From Rhinopithecus roxellana (lineage: Eukaryota > Chordata > Mammalia > Primates > Cercopithecidae), in assembly GCF_007565055.1 (NCBI RefSeq), contig NC_044561.1, positions 34,653,872-34,717,871 on the forward strand: a stretch of DNA of 64,000 nucleotides. The letters run 5' to 3'. Made by a program: the position numbers and the translations under genes. Positions 37,291-49,269 of the stretch are shown here, one piece after another (position 1 is the stretch's first letter; each line of letters starts with the position of its first letter). A model generated the notes under the pieces. It was not told where the DNA came from. It made no database searches and was given only the letters and a program-made list of their open reading frames with translations.

Positions 37291-37796
37291 GCACACGATT
37301 GCAAAATCTGTCCAGTTTGGGGGTTCATTGTCATCTTTGGTTGTTAAAAAAAAAAAAAACTTGGATATTGTTGGTTATTGGTCTAGTGGAATAAGCCATT
37401 ACTGATTTGAGTAAAACAGTGGTATATTTAGACACTTGATCCTAATTTTTTGTTCTTTGAGAAGGATTGTACTTCAGAAACCCAAGTTACCAGGGTAGTC
37501 TTGATTGAGCCATAAATTCTAAACTCTGATTGAATATGGGTATTGTAATAAATGACACAGTCTTTTATTTAATCTAGCCAATTGTGCCTGTCCAGAGGAA
37601 CTAGTCATTTTTTCCTTATGTTCACTTATTCAGCAAATATTCATTGTACTCCTGCTGATGGCTAGGCTCTTTGCTAGTGTGAAAGGCATCATGGGGGCAG
37701 AGCAGATAGCATTTTACCTCCCGGGAGACTGGCAGATTTTGGAACCCTTTGTTGCAGATACAGATTTTCAGACTCACCATTCCTCTTGCCCTTTCT

Positions 37797-37900
37797 TTTT
37801 TTTTTTTTTTTTTTTGACACGGCGTCTTGCTATGTTGCCTAGGCTGGATTCAAACTCCTGGGTTCAAGCGTCAGCCTCCCAAGTAGCCAAGACAACAGGC
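37797..37900 (-). mobile_element. Alu fragment, antisense
   Basis: T19 tail, then gacacggcgtcttgctatgt to agtagccaagacaacaggc, about a monomer with an internal loss. Confidence 0.8.
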
Positions 37901-37929
37901 CCCCTGTGCTTCAAAGCAGTGATTCTGTC

Positions 37930-38400
37930 TTTAAACCTTGTGACTATGCTGTGTGGTGGAAATTTTACTTCCCCATTTAAAGCCAAGATCTCTAAGGCCA
38001 AGAAAAAAAAGTTTTTAATTGCCCCAGGCCAGGTGTGGGTGGCTCACACCTGTAATCCCAGCACTTTGGGAGGCAGAGGCGGGTGGATCACGAGTTCAGG
38101 AGATTGAGACCATCCTGGCTAACATGGTGAAACCCCATCTCTACTAAAAATACAAAAAATTAGCTGTACATGTTGGCACGCACCTGTAATCCTAGCTACT
38201 TGGCAGGCTGAGGCGGGAGAATCACTTGAAACTGGGAGGCAGGGTTTGCAGTGAGTCGAGATCATGCCACTGCACTCCAGCCTGGGTGACAGAGCAAGAC
38301 TCTGTCTCAAGAAAAGGAAAAAATAAAATAAGTTGCCCTGGGTCACGTAACTGGTTAAGTGATGAAATCAGAATTTGGACCCGGATAGGCCAGGATATTT
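37930..38400 (-). repeat. MIR relic split by an Alu
   Basis: Left part ccccatttaaagccaagatc; right part gggtcacgtaactggttaag and aatcagaatttggaccc, as in antisense MIR. The Alu at 38027-38331 sits between. Confidence 0.55.
38027..38331 (+). mobile_element. Alu, sense
   Basis: Starts ggccaggtgtgggtggctca and ends in an aaaat tail. Short flanking matches (ttgcccc/ttgccct) are the likely TSD. Confidence 0.95.
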
Positions 38401-38570
38401 CTGCTACACTCATGTCAAAATTACACTTTTTGTTTTCTTTATAAATACACACAAATTCATTTCAACCTGTGTTCCCTTGAAATGCATATTCCTTTGATAT
38501 AGGCATATATTCATCTATTGTTTTACACTGTGCATTTCTGAACTTTTAGAATTTTTACTTAAAGTGATTA

Positions 38571-38870
38571 GGCTGGTGCTGTGGCTCATGCCTATAATCC
38601 CAGCGCTTTGGAAAGCTGAGGTGGGCAGATCACCTGAGGTCAGGAGTTAGAGACCAGCTTGGCCAACATGGTGAAACCCCATCTCCACTAAAACTACAAA
38701 AAAATTAGCTAGGCATGGTGGCGCATGCCTGTAATCCCAGCTACTCAGGAGGCCAAGGCAGGAGAATCATTTGGACCCGGTAAGCGGAGATTGCAGTGAG
38801 CTGAGATCATGCCACTGCACTCCAGCCTGGTGACAAGAATGAAACTCCGTCTCAAAAAAAAAAAAAAAAA
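38571..38870 (+). mobile_element. Alu, sense
   Basis: Starts ggctggtgctgtggctcatg and ends in an A run. Flanks aagtgatta and gagtgatca are the probable TSD. Confidence 0.94.
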
Positions 38871-39234
38871 AGAGTGATCAGGGGCCCACAAATAGGAGTA
38901 ATGATCAAAGGTCAGCAGATTGGGGCCAAAAATAGCCTGATTCCTGTTTTCTACACAAAAATTGTATTAGGACACAGTCAATCCCATTTGTTTACGTATT
39001 GTCTGTGGATGTTTTCATGCTTTGGAAGTAGCGCTGAGGGTTGCAAAAGAGATTGTGTTGCCTGCAGAACTGAAAACATTTACTATCTGGCCTTTTCAGT
39101 AAGCATTTGCTAACCCCTGATTCTCACCATAAGATGGTGACTGCGAAGTTCTTTCTATTTCACATATGCCGTATCAAATTAATTTCTTTTGAGGTAGGGT
39201 TTGTTTTTGTTTGTTTTTTGTTTTTGGTTAGAGA

Positions 39235-39400
39235 CAGACTAGTATAGTGTTTGAGAGAATTTTTATGACCTTGGGCGAGTTAAGTAACCTGTTTTTTATG
39301 TGTGTAGTATAGATGGTAATGTTATCTTGCATGTTTCTTGTGAGAATGACTTTAGGTAACCTATGGTAAACACTTAGCATCGTGCCCAGTAAGTGTTCAG
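39235..39400 (+). repeat. MIR element
   Basis: Contains tatgaccttgggcgagttaa and cttagcatcgtgcccagtaa, the sense MIR core and tail. Confidence 0.7.
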
Positions 39401-39409
39401 TTTCATTTA

Positions 39410-39640
39410 CAGCTCAAGCTGTCCAGATTCAAATCTTTGCTCTACAAGCTACTAACTGTGTAAATTTGTATAAATCAAATAACCTTGAATCCTCATTGCT
39501 TCTCTTTGTAAAATAGGGATTAATAAGACCTATCCAATATTTAACTATTTTGTGAGGACTAAATTAATTAATTTATAGGAAACACTTTGCATAGTTCCTG
39601 GTATACAGTAACTGCTCAATTAACCTTAGTTGCTCTCTTA
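39410..39640 (+). repeat. MIR element, second copy in tandem
   Basis: Contains gattcaaatctttgctctac, aagctactaactgtgtaaat, aaaatagggattaataagac and gtacagtaactgctcaatt-like text. It follows directly on the previous MIR in the same orientation. Confidence 0.72.
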
Positions 39641-41208
39641 GTTATTGTTATAATCATCATTCCGATCCTCCATTGCATTTGAAACATTAGCAAACTAATG
39701 TTTACTACTAATCAGGAATGTTAAAGGTAAACCAACAGGTTGACTTAATTATAAAAGGCATAAATGCGACCTATCCATATCTATTGGTATAATAAAACTG
39801 ATATTTATAGAGAACATTATGTTATGATTAAAAGAAACAATTTCTTGCTTAAAATTTTTTTTGTGAATATGTACTATATATTGAAATATCTGCAGTTAAA
39901 TTTTAAATCCAGCTGAAAATTGAATAAGATAGTATTAGATGCCACCACATTTCAAGGTAGAGTTTTATTTCTTGCAGGTATTTTAAACCTTGTGGGAGTT
40001 CTTCTATTAAGTGGACAGATAGAGGCACTGATACAGATGACTCTTGAACCATCTCATGTGATGATAAAATCTAAAAGGTTTGATCTCAGTATTGCTTGTA
40101 TTAGGCTAAGTGATTGACCTTGGCAGAATTAAATTATTTTCCTTCTCCTTCTGGTGACCATTAATCTGGGAGAAGTATCGTTTAATTTACTGCTATACAT
40201 TTCAACAATATCCACAAGGCACTTCTAGGTACCAGACATGGCATTGGTTGCTGGGGGCACAGAGATGGGAACAAAGTGGCTTGCTCAGGTTGCTTCTAGC
40301 CATATCTGGATAGGGATGAGTCTCTCAGGCCTGCCTAGGATGGAATTTTGGCAGCATGGAGAAGAGAAAGTGCTCAGCCTGGAACAAAAGTTTTCACCTA
40401 CCACATTGCAGAGAAGTTGGCATATCAGTAATTATAAAGGAAGAATAGGGATTTACTGGGTGATAGAGCACCAAATAGAATGAATGCAATACATACTTGA
40501 AGTAAATCATAGTGACTTGTATTGATCTCCAGGGGAGAAGAAACAAAGCTTAGCTTAATTCTCACGCCTCTGTTGTTACCTGTTTGTAATGGACATGACA
40601 CTTACAAGGTATCCTATAATTCACTAATGGGATTTTTACTTATGATTCACATTTAACTCTCTACAAAGTTTCGGGTAAACTGTGAGCTTGACTTGCTGTG
40701 AACCCGAACATGAACTCACATACTTCAGTTGGAGGCCTCAGTAGCAGCATGCTGTACAAAAATGAAATTAAAGTTCCAGGGAGTATTTGGGAGCAGGGCA
40801 AAAGGGTAATGGCTCCTCATTTTAGAGCAAGCATCAGACCTTTACCTTTGTATTTTGAAGATGGAGAGGATGCACTTCTACTCCTGGCCCAGGCTGTACC
40901 ATGCTTGCTAATGATGTCAAGAGAACCAGTGTCAGCACTGACCATAAATGTGACAGGTAACAGCCTGTTATTTTGTGCCCCATGTCATGGCAGCCATTGA
41001 TTCCGAGGTGTTTGATACACACTTTGATAGAGACAGAGTGAAGCAGGACATTGACAAGCATCTTTCCATGTAGTTTAATGGTCTCAATCTAGAAAGCCCA
41101 CTCAGATAATCAGGTTGCTTAAAGTGTGATGAGACTAGGGAATAGAGCCATATAGAAGTGTGTGAGAGAGAATTCAGTGGTTTAGTATATTCACAAAGAT
41201 ACACATTT
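39641..41208. other. Intron stretch without recognised features
   Basis: No Alu or LTR. Frames at 40238-40483 and 40698-41000 have no domain I recognise and no splice context. Confidence 0.5.
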
Positions 41209-41263
41209 GACACCAGCCTGGGCAACATAGTGAGAACCTGGCTTTACCAATTAAAAAAAAAAA
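41209..41263 (+). mobile_element. Alu middle fragment
   Basis: gacaccagcctgggcaacat through to a run of A; only about 55 bases of Alu-like sequence. Confidence 0.6.
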
Positions 41264-41567
41264 AATAGAATAACAGAAGTAATCAGTGGAAGGTATTTTA
41301 ATACAATTATATCTAGATTTATTAAAAATAAAATTGTAGTCCAATTTAATTAAAGGCCAGAAACTAGATTTTTAAAGAATAATAGTCTTTCTTATGTTTT
41401 TCCCCAATCAGTTACTTAAAAAAAAATGTGCAGATGCCTCAGGCGCAACAACTGTACTCAACTCAAGAATTTGCAATTAAGAGGAAAAAAAAAACCGAAC
41501 CTAAAAGAAGAAATCCAGCAACTCAGGTTCAGGTTCATTTAAACATGCATACATTTTCACGGGCACA

Positions 41568-41892
41568 CTTGTTTTGTTTTGTTTTGTTTTGTTTTGTTTT
41601 GTTTTGTTTTGGAGATGGAGTTTTTACTTGTCGCCCAGGCTGGGGTGCAATGGCACGATCTCAGCTCACTGCAGCGTCTGCCTCCTGGGTTCCAGCGAGT
41701 CTCCTGTCTCAGCTTGCTGAGTAGCTGGGATTACAGGCACGCACCACCATGCCTGGCTAACTTTTGTATTTTCAGTAGAGACAGGTTTTCACCATGTTGG
41801 CCACGCTGGTCCTGAACTCCTGACCTCAGGTGATCCACCCGCCTTGGCCTCCTAAAGTGCTGGCATTACAGACGTGAGCCGCTGCACCCAGC
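41568..41892 (-). mobile_element. Alu, antisense, with (GTTTT)n tail
   Basis: About eight gtttt units (41570-41610) lead into ggagatggagtttttacttg; ends gagccgctgcacccagct. Confidence 0.94.
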
Positions 41893-41903
41893 TGGGTACA
41901 CCT

Positions 41904-42226
41904 TTTTTTCGGTTTGGTTTGGTTTGGTTTGCTTTGGTTGACGTGGAGTCTCACTCAGTCACCAAGGCTGGGGTGCAGTGTCACGATCTTGGCTCACTGC
42001 AACCTCTGTCTCCCGGGTTCAAGCAGTTCTCAATTCTCCTGCCTCAGCCTCCCAAGTAGCTGGGACTACAGGTGCATGCGACCACACCTGGCTAATTTTT
42101 GTATTTTTGGTAGAGACGGGTTTCACCATGTTGGCCAGACTGATCTGGAACTCCTGACCTCAGGTGATTTCACCTGCCTTGGCTTCCCAAAGTGCTCAGG
42201 TTACAGGCGTGAGCCACCACACCCAA
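41904..42226 (-). mobile_element. Alu, antisense, directly following another
   Basis: A ggttt-repeat tail precedes gacgtggagtctcactcagt; ends gagccaccacacccaatc. It is in tandem with the preceding Alu. The likely TSD is gggtacac / gggcacag. Confidence 0.93.
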
Positions 42227-42615
42227 TCGGGCACAGGTTTTTAGCTAAGCCGTACGTCTGATTAAGTAGAGTCAGATTCCTTGAGCAGGTAACAAAGCTG
42301 TGGATTTGAATGGAAGTCTTTAGTTCCCTTGTAGAAAAATGAGTTTCCAAAAGCAGAGTGGATTACAGCCTAACCATCTGCTTCTCTTAGCCTTGAACCA
42401 TTTTGCCCTCCTGAAAATTCATCTTTGGTTTCCAACTATCTCTTCCAATATGCCTGACTTTTTGTGATTCTGTTAGTAGAAGAGTAAAAAGTCAAGGGGA
42501 AGCAAGAATGAATGAATCTCATATAAAAATGATGCTCAAGGGAACCCCTTAGTTTTCAAGACAGCAGCCCAAATTGTAAACATCAAGAGACTTTTACAGT
42601 GTAAAAGAAATGTTT
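42227..42615. other. Intron stretch without recognised features
   Basis: Nothing recognised. Confidence 0.5.
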
Positions 42616-42617
42616 AA

Positions 42618-42903
42618 AGGCCAGGCATGATATCTCATACCTGTTATCCCAGCACTTTGGGAAGCTGAGGCAGGATGATCGCTTGAGCCCAGGGGTTTGC
42701 GAGCAGCCTGGACACCATAGGGAGACCAAAAAAAAAAATTGTTGTGCTGGCTGTGGTGTCACAGACTTATAGTCCCAGCTACTTGGGAGGCTGAGGTGGG
42801 AGAATCGCAGGAGCCCAGGTGAGGTCAAGCCTGCAGTGAGCTGTGATCACACCACCACACTCCAGCTTGGGTGACAATGAGACCCTGTCAAAAAAGAAAA
42901 AAA
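42618..42903 (+). mobile_element. Old Alu (AluJ-like), sense
   Basis: Starts ggccaggcatgatatctcat, is diverged and has a deletion near agaccaaaaaaaaaa; ends in an A tail. Confidence 0.9.
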
Positions 42904-42905
42904 GG

Positions 42906-43265
42906 TTAAGGCAGAAGAAACGTTAAAGTTACGCTATATTTAGTTGATAATAATGGTGAAACTATTCAGGTGTTTTAACTGTGAGGGTACGGTTGCCTCT
43001 TTCTTAAATTTATATATGTTCTTACTGGGTATAATTTCTAGACAGAATGTGCATGTATCACAGAATATGGATGGCAATTTTATATTGCTTGCACGTGACT
43101 TTAGGTTCTTGATGTTTCATGATACGAGCAAAGAAAGGTCTTGCTTGCCAATTCCTATGATTGCATCTGTTCTGGAAATTTACTAGCATTTGTTACCCAG
43201 GATTTCTGAAGTGCTGGTGACTGCTGCCCAGTAGTATTGATGGGCAAAATTACTAAAACGCATCA
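42906..43265. other. Intron stretch without recognised features
   Basis: Nothing recognised. Confidence 0.5.
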
Positions 43266-43269
43266 CGAA

Positions 43270-43498
43270 TCCTTCTGGTGTTTGCTTGGGCTATGGCAGG
43301 GTTTCTGGATCTTAGTACCATTGATATTTTGGGCCAGATAATTATTGCAGATGATTGTTCTGTGCATTGTAGGACGTTTAGCTGCATCACTAGCCTCTAC
43401 TCAATGCCAGTAGCACCCCCAAGTTGTGACAATCAAAAATGTCCCCTGGAAGGGAGTAGGGGATAGACTCTCTCTGGTTGCAAAACACTGGGCTATGG
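43270..43498 (+). mobile_element. MER20 DNA-transposon relic
   Basis: Contains ttgatattttgggccagata, tctgtgcattgtaggacgtt, atgccagtagcacccccaag and tcaaaaatgtcccctggaa. Same family as the copies at 1563 and 62205. Confidence 0.8.
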
Positions 43499-43543
43499 TG
43501 TTGAGATCTGCAGTGATGAGCAGCTTTAAATATGTGAACAGAA

Positions 43544-43850
43544 GGCCGGGCGCGGTGGCTCACGCCTGTAACCCCAGCACTTTGGGAGGCTGAGGTAGGC
43601 GGATCACTTGAGGTCAGGAGTTTGAGACCAACCTGGCCAACATGGTGAAACCCCGTCTCTACTAAAAATATAAAAATTAGCTGGGCATGACGGTGGGTGC
43701 CTATAATCCCAGCTACTCGGGAGGCTGAGGCAAAAAAAATCACTTGAACCTGGGAGGTGGAGGTTGCAGTGAGCCAAGATCATGCCACTACACTCCAGCC
43801 TGGGCAGACAGAGTGAGATGCTGTCTCAAAAATAAATAAATAAAGATTAA
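43544..43850 (+). mobile_element. Alu, sense
   Basis: Starts ggccgggcgcggtggctcac and ends with an aaat-unit tail. Flanks gtgaacaga / gtgaacgga are the probable TSD. Confidence 0.95.
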
Positions 43851-43907
43851 AAAGTGAACGGAGAAATACCCGTGCAATACTATGTCTCATCTCCCCCTCC
43901 CTCCCCA

Positions 43908-44090
43908 CAGACGGAGTCTCGCTCTGTGGCCCAGGCTGGAGTGCAGTGACATGAACTCAGCCCACTGCAATCTCTGCCTCCAGGGTTCAAGCGATTCTCC
44001 TGCCTCTGTCCCCCAGTAGCTGGGATTATATAGGCGTGTCTCACTGAGACCAGCTAAGTTTTGTGTGTTTTTGTTGTTGTTGTTGTTTTG
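43908..44090 (-). mobile_element. Alu left part, antisense, truncated
   Basis: Runs from cagacggagtctcgctctgt to ttttgtgtgtttttgttg and lacks the second half. It leads straight into the next Alu's tail. Confidence 0.85.
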
Positions 44091-44708
44091 TGTTTTTTTT
44101 TTTTTTTTTTTTTTGATGTGGAGTCTCACTCTGTCACCCAGACTGGAGTGCAATGACACAGTCTTGGCTCACAGCAACCTCTGCCGCCCAGGTTCAAGCG
44201 ATTCTCCTGCCTCAGCCTCTGGAGTAGCTGGGATTACAGGCACCTGCCAACTGCACCCAGCTAATTTTTTTTTTTTTTTTTTTTTTTTGAGACGGAGTCT
44301 TGCTCACTCGCCCAGGCTGGAGTGCAGTGGCCGGATCTCAGCTCACTGCAAGCTCCGCCTCCCGGGTTTACGCCATTCTCCTGCCTCAGCCTCCGGAGTA
44401 GCTGGGACTACAGGCGCCCGCCACCGCGCCCGGCTAGTTTTTTGTATTTTTAGTAGAGACGGGGTTTCACCATGTTAGCCAGGATGGTCTCGATCTCCTG
44501 ACCTCGTGATCCACCCGTCTCGGCCTCCCAAAGTGCTGGGATTACAGGCTTGAGCCACCGCGCCCGGCTAATTTTTTTTTAATAGTTTTAGTAGAGACGG
44601 GGTTTCACCATGTTGGCCAGGCTGATCTTGAACTCCTGACCTCAAGCGATCCATCCATCTCGGACTCCCAAAGTGCTGGGATTACAGGCATGAGCCACCA
44701 AGCCTGGC
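44091..44708 (-). mobile_element. Alu, antisense, interrupted by a younger Alu
   Basis: The first half (44091-44273) ends at cacccagctaat plus T run, and the second half (44568-44708) resumes with ctaattttttttt, then agtagagacggggtttcacc, ending gagccaccaagcctggc. The join recreates a normal Alu. Confidence 0.92.
44274..44567 (-). mobile_element. AluYR-type Alu nested in an older Alu
   Basis: gagacggagtcttgctcact, diagnostic gtgcagtggccggatctcag, ending gagccaccgcgcccgg. The TSD is ctaattttt on both sides (44261 and 44568). Near-consensus sequence shows that it is younger than its host. Confidence 0.93.
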
Positions 44709-44709
44709 T

Positions 44710-44998
44710 GGTCTCATTTTAATGTCAGCTCTAACTTCTATATCACTGCTTTGCACATTGTAGATAACCAGTGAACATTTTTTATTGTACAAGAACAAGT
44801 AAAATAAACAAAAATATGCCAAAGCAAATATGATAAATACACATTTAGTAAGGTAAAAACAAGTATTTGATAAAATGTGTAATGTAGTCTAGTAGCTTTA
44901 TTTAGACACAGAAAACAACATAAAATGTTGACTTGAAACATTGCGTATGCATATTTACCATGTAGACAGTGAGATATGGAGGTAAACCGCCTTCCTAG

Positions 44999-45000
<2 letters not shown>
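44710..45000. other. Intron stretch without recognised features
   Basis: AT-rich; nothing recognised. Confidence 0.5.
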
Positions 45001-45030
<30 letters not shown>

Positions 45031-45031
45031 T
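44999..45031 (+). repeat. Lone poly-T tract
   Basis: About 32 T with one C. No Alu body is attached on either side, so it may be the remnant of a tail. Confidence 0.85.
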
Positions 45032-45298
45032 GGTTCAAAAGGAATTCACTCTCCCCTTGTCCACTGTTACAAAATAGCAAATGGTGATTAGCATCTGTGC
45101 TGTAAGCAGGGACACTGCTGTTCCCAGCTGGAGTCTGTGGGTTCTTTGCCTGCTAGGGATTGTGACAAGAAGCCAGTTAACATGGAGAGGTGGACATACT
45201 CAGTCTTCCTCAGAGAAGGTCATAAAACAGCAGGACCATGCTTCTAACACATGACCTACATCTAGAGGCGTTCTTTTTTTCTTTTTTTTTCTTCATTT

Positions 45299-45300
<2 letters not shown>

Positions 45301-45350
<50 letters not shown>

Positions 45351-45627
45351 GTTTTTATTTTTCTGGTTTTTTGAGACAGAGTCTCTCTCTGTCGCCCAGG
45401 CTGGAATGCAGTGGCGCTATCTCGGCTCACTGCAAGCTCCACCTCCCGGGTTCATGCCATTCTCCTGCCTCAGCCTCCCGAGTAGTTGGGACTACAGGCG
45501 CCTGCCACCACGCACGGCTAATTTTTTGTATTTTCGATAGAGACAGGATTTCACTATGTAAGCCAGGATGGTCTCGGTCTTCTGACCTCGTGAACCACCG
45601 CTCCTAGCCTTTTTTTTTTTTTTTTTT
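45301..45627 (-). mobile_element. Alu, antisense, with T49 tail and head deletion
   Basis: A run of 49 T, then gagacagagtctctctctgt; near the end gacctcgtgaaccaccgctc shows loss of about 45 bases. A further run of T (45610-45627) follows the head. Confidence 0.92.
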
Positions 45628-45693
45628 AAACCGGAACAGAAATACCATCTTATTTGTTTCTTTACAGAGAAGTGGTATAAGGAAGTATGTTCT

Positions 45694-45947
45694 GGCCGGG
45701 CACGGTGGCTCATGCTGTAATCCCAGCACTTTTGGAGGCCGAGGCGGGTGGATCACCTGAGGTCAGAAGTTCAAGACCAGCCTGGCCAACCTGGCATGGT
45801 GGCACACACCTGTAGTCCCAGCTACTCGGGAGGCTGAAGCAGGAGAATCGCTTGAACCCGGGAGGCGGAGGTTGCAGTGAGGCGAGTTTGCTCCATTGCA
45901 CTCCAGCCTGGGTGACAGAACGAGACTCGTCTCAAAAAAAAAAAAAA
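45694..45947 (+). mobile_element. Alu, sense, with internal deletion
   Basis: Starts ggccgggcacggtggctcat. The join ggccaacctggcatggtggc shows loss of the gaaacccc...aaaatacaaa part. Ends in an A run. Confidence 0.93.
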
Positions 45948-45949
45948 GA

Positions 45950-46394
45950 AATATATTCTAAGCCCTTGAATTGATCTTGGCTTTCTTCATTATTTTTATA
46001 AGTAAAAATAAAAAACTTTGATATTTCTGATGTTCTGAGATATTATAGGAATGATACCACTTGGATTCAGCTTTCTGAGAAGTCTGGTATTTTCATAGTC
46101 TTAATATGAGTAAGAGAATTATGATCTTGGTACTGGATCTAAGGCAGAGGTATTGAAGCTGTTTTAATATTGCTTGAGATAGGACAGGACTTCAGAGTAA
46201 AATAAATTTGTATAGATAATCTGTTCAATCTGTTTAAATTAAGTTGTTGAGATGTATATTTGAATCTTAAGACTACTAATTTATGTTGTATCTGTATTTT
46301 ACCAAATATATGTGTACTTCTTTTAATAAGCCAAAACCTATGCAACTTTTACTAATTCTTCCCCAGTGGTTCTTTTGGAAAATGTTTAAATCTT
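45950..46394. other. Intron stretch without recognised features
   Basis: AT-rich; nothing recognised. Confidence 0.5.
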
Positions 46395-46401
46395 GTGTCT
46401 C

Positions 46402-46403
<2 letters not shown>

Positions 46404-46446
<43 letters not shown>

Positions 46447-46724
46447 AGACGGAGTCTCGCTCTGTCGCCCAGGCTGGAGTGCAGTGGCCGGATCTCAGCT
46501 CACTGCAAGCTCCGTCTCCCGGGTTTATGCCATTCTCCTGCCTCAGCCTCCCAAGTAGCTGGGACTACAGGCGCCCGCCACCTCGCCCAGCTAGTTTTTG
46601 TATTTTTAGTAGAGACGGGGTTTCACCGTCTTAGCCAGGATGGTCTCGATCTCCTGACCTTGTGATCCGCCCATCTCGGCCTCCCAAAGTGCTGGGATTA
46701 CAGGCTTGAGCCACCGCGCCCGGC
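46404..46724 (-). mobile_element. AluYR-type Alu, antisense, with T42 tail
   Basis: Run of 42 T, gagacggagtctcgctctgt, diagnostic gtgcagtggccggatctcag, ending gagccaccgcgcccggc. Perfect 9-bp TSD gtgtctcac at 46395-46403 and 46725-46733. Confidence 0.96.
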
Positions 46725-46774
46725 GTGTCTCACATTTTGACGTATCTATTGCATTTAAAAGATAAGGTCGATCA

Positions 46775-46925
46775 TGCTGCTTCTCAAACTGAGATATCCA
46801 TTTGAGTTACCCGATGCCCTTGGAAAACAATCGTTGTGAGTCTGCATGGGGGCCTGAGCCCCAGGTGGTGTTGACTCTGCTGGTGCACAGATCTATTTTG
46901 AGTAGTAGACTCTAGTAGTGTCTCC
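46775..46925. mobile_element. Possible MER5A relic
   Basis: The phrases ctgcttctcaaactgagata, ccccaggtggtgttgactct and cagatctattttgagtag resemble the reverse complement of MER5A. Diverged. Confidence 0.5.
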
Positions 46926-48940
46926 TGCCTTCCATATGGTGCAGATTTGCGGCATTGAGACAGGAAATAAGAAACTGAAAAGGAAAACCATTCTTACCTT
47001 TGGTGTTATTGTTCTTGGTATATTACAGATACCAACAAGTGTGAGTGAATCCTGAGACATCTACCTACTGAGCTTTTCTTTCCTTAAATTCACAACTCAA
47101 GACCAAGGAGATTGAAAAACTCTTACAGGCTCCCTGCATGTTTTCACTTGTGCCCCTATTTCCTGTCATTAACATGGTAGCATAGTCAATTCCTGCTATC
47201 CTGTAAAAGCTAGTTATTATAGTATAGAGGAATTTTGTAAGCCATAGCCATTAGTAGCTTGAAATACCAATGGTGGGAGTATTTATACCATGGCAATTGG
47301 CATACACAATAACTCAAGAGTGTTCTATTTGTTTTTCTAGACAATGCCAGTTTCCCAGCATACTCCTGTCTCTTATTCAGCAAGAAAAAGAACTTCCCCC
47401 TTATTTTCCAATACAGGACATGATATCCCGAGTTTTGAGCTTCTTATTAGTAGTGTGTTGCACACTAACCACGCAGCTCAGTGAAGAGCAAGTTTATTCC
47501 CATAACAAACAGGAAACAAAGATTGAGGGAAAACCATAGTGGTACCCTTTTGTGAATGTTCCTTAAAACTGTCACAGGAGTCCTGATTAGTCTAAATACT
47601 TTACAAGTAAATCTCCCTCCTTCAGGTGGCACTTTATAAACAATCTTTCATCATGGAGAGATGAGAATTGGGTCAGGTATAATTGGAATGACAGATGTAT
47701 TGGCTAGCCTTAGAGAATTAATGCAATTCAGTAAAAAGGCTAGCCAACTGCAGATATCTTCTAGAGACTTCCGTGACAAATTAGCACCCATCATCTTGTA
47801 CTGAAGCAGTGCTTTCATTAACATGCACAGCTGTTTGCATCATCTTTGTTTGTATTTCAATCCATATTTGGAGCTTAAGTGAGATTTGTCAGAAGACTTC
47901 AGTTCAAGCTTGCTTGCCTAATTTCACATGCTTCTATTTAGTAAAATATGATTACTAGGTCATAAATATTTGATAATTTATGGCCTTATTAGAGTAATTT
48001 TCTAAACATGTTTTTTGATGACTGCTTGCTACTATGTACAAGAACACGATAAATGTTCTTTTCTATTAAAAGTACATGGTTCCAGAATTGGGAAAAACAT
48101 GTTCTTAAAAAATAACCAGTTTTCTGGTGTGTTGACTTTTAAAATTTTTTCAATAGAATCAAGTGCAAATATTGTCTACTTATTTTTCAACAAAATACAC
48201 GTTTGATTTTAATAACTTAGGCTCATTAAATGTCACTGTATAGTAATATTTAGAATTGCAGCAGTAACTTAGGCTAAAAAAGTAAAGTTGTTATAAACTA
48301 CATTGAGCTCAGCCTTTTTCATTGTTAATGGATTAAGTGATTAGACAGATATATGTGTTAATTATATAAACATTCATATAAATATGTGAATTGTATATTG
48401 TATATAATATATAAATTATATTTATAAATTATAAAGTTTATTTGAAATATTGAAGTTCTGTATACTTAGTGGATTTTAATACTTATGTCCTTGTTTTCAT
48501 TTTATTCCACTGTTACATTAAGGAAGTAACTTATTACATAAATAAATTATATTTGCCTTACATTTGCCCTTTTTACTCTACTTAAAATTGGAGAAAAAGA
48601 GTTCAAGATATGGAATTTCTCTCAGAAAGGAGAAATATTTTTATTATGCAAAGTTTAAGTAGATATTCTTGTAGAATATGGAGAAAATAATGCTATAAAA
48701 TGTTGCCTTTTTAAAAAAACTTCAGAAAATATAGTTCCTAGCTCTTTCTGAATAACTCTAGTTTGATTGTGGCTGCTTTCCCAAAATTTGTAAATTTAAA
48801 ATGTATACATTACATGTAATAATAGTTTTATTTCACATACATTCCAGTAGGCTGAGAATACTTGAAATTCAATGATTCAAAACGAAATAATAATAACCAG
48901 CTTTACTTTATTCTAAAATATATCTTTACTGCTTTATTAA
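46926..48940. other. AT-rich intron stretch without recognised features
   Basis: About 2 kb with no Alu. Highly AT-rich at 48300-48560, with repeated ata/tata units. No gene recognised. Confidence 0.5.
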
Positions 48941-48954
48941 AAGCAACTTATTTA

Positions 48955-49257
48955 GGCCGGGAGCGGTGACTGACACCTGTAATTCCAGAACTTTGGGAGG
49001 CTGAGGCAGGTGGATCACCTGAGGTCAGGAGTTCAAGACCAGCATGACCACCATGGAGACACCCCGTCTCTTCTAAAAATACAAAATTAGCCAGGTGTGG
49101 TGGTGCATGCCTGTAATCCCAGCTACTCGGGAGGCTGAGGCAGGAGAATCGTTTGAACCTGAGGGCCAGAGGTTGCAGTGAGCCGAGATCGCGCCATTGC
49201 ACTCCAACCTGGGCAACAAGTGCGAAACTCAGTCTCAAAAAAAAAAAAAAAAAAAAA
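48955..49257 (+). mobile_element. Alu, sense
   Basis: Starts ggccgggagcggtgactgac and ends in a run of A. Flanks aagcaacttattta (48941-48954) and aagcaaattattt (about 49257) form an aged TSD. Confidence 0.95.
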
Positions 49258-49269
49258 AGCAAATTATTT

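Noticed and set aside
44065..44478. 137-codon plus-strand frame
   Set aside because: It is the typical spurious frame of antisense Alu sequence, here spanning nested copies. The many similar frames of 60-110 codons elsewhere were rejected for the same reason.
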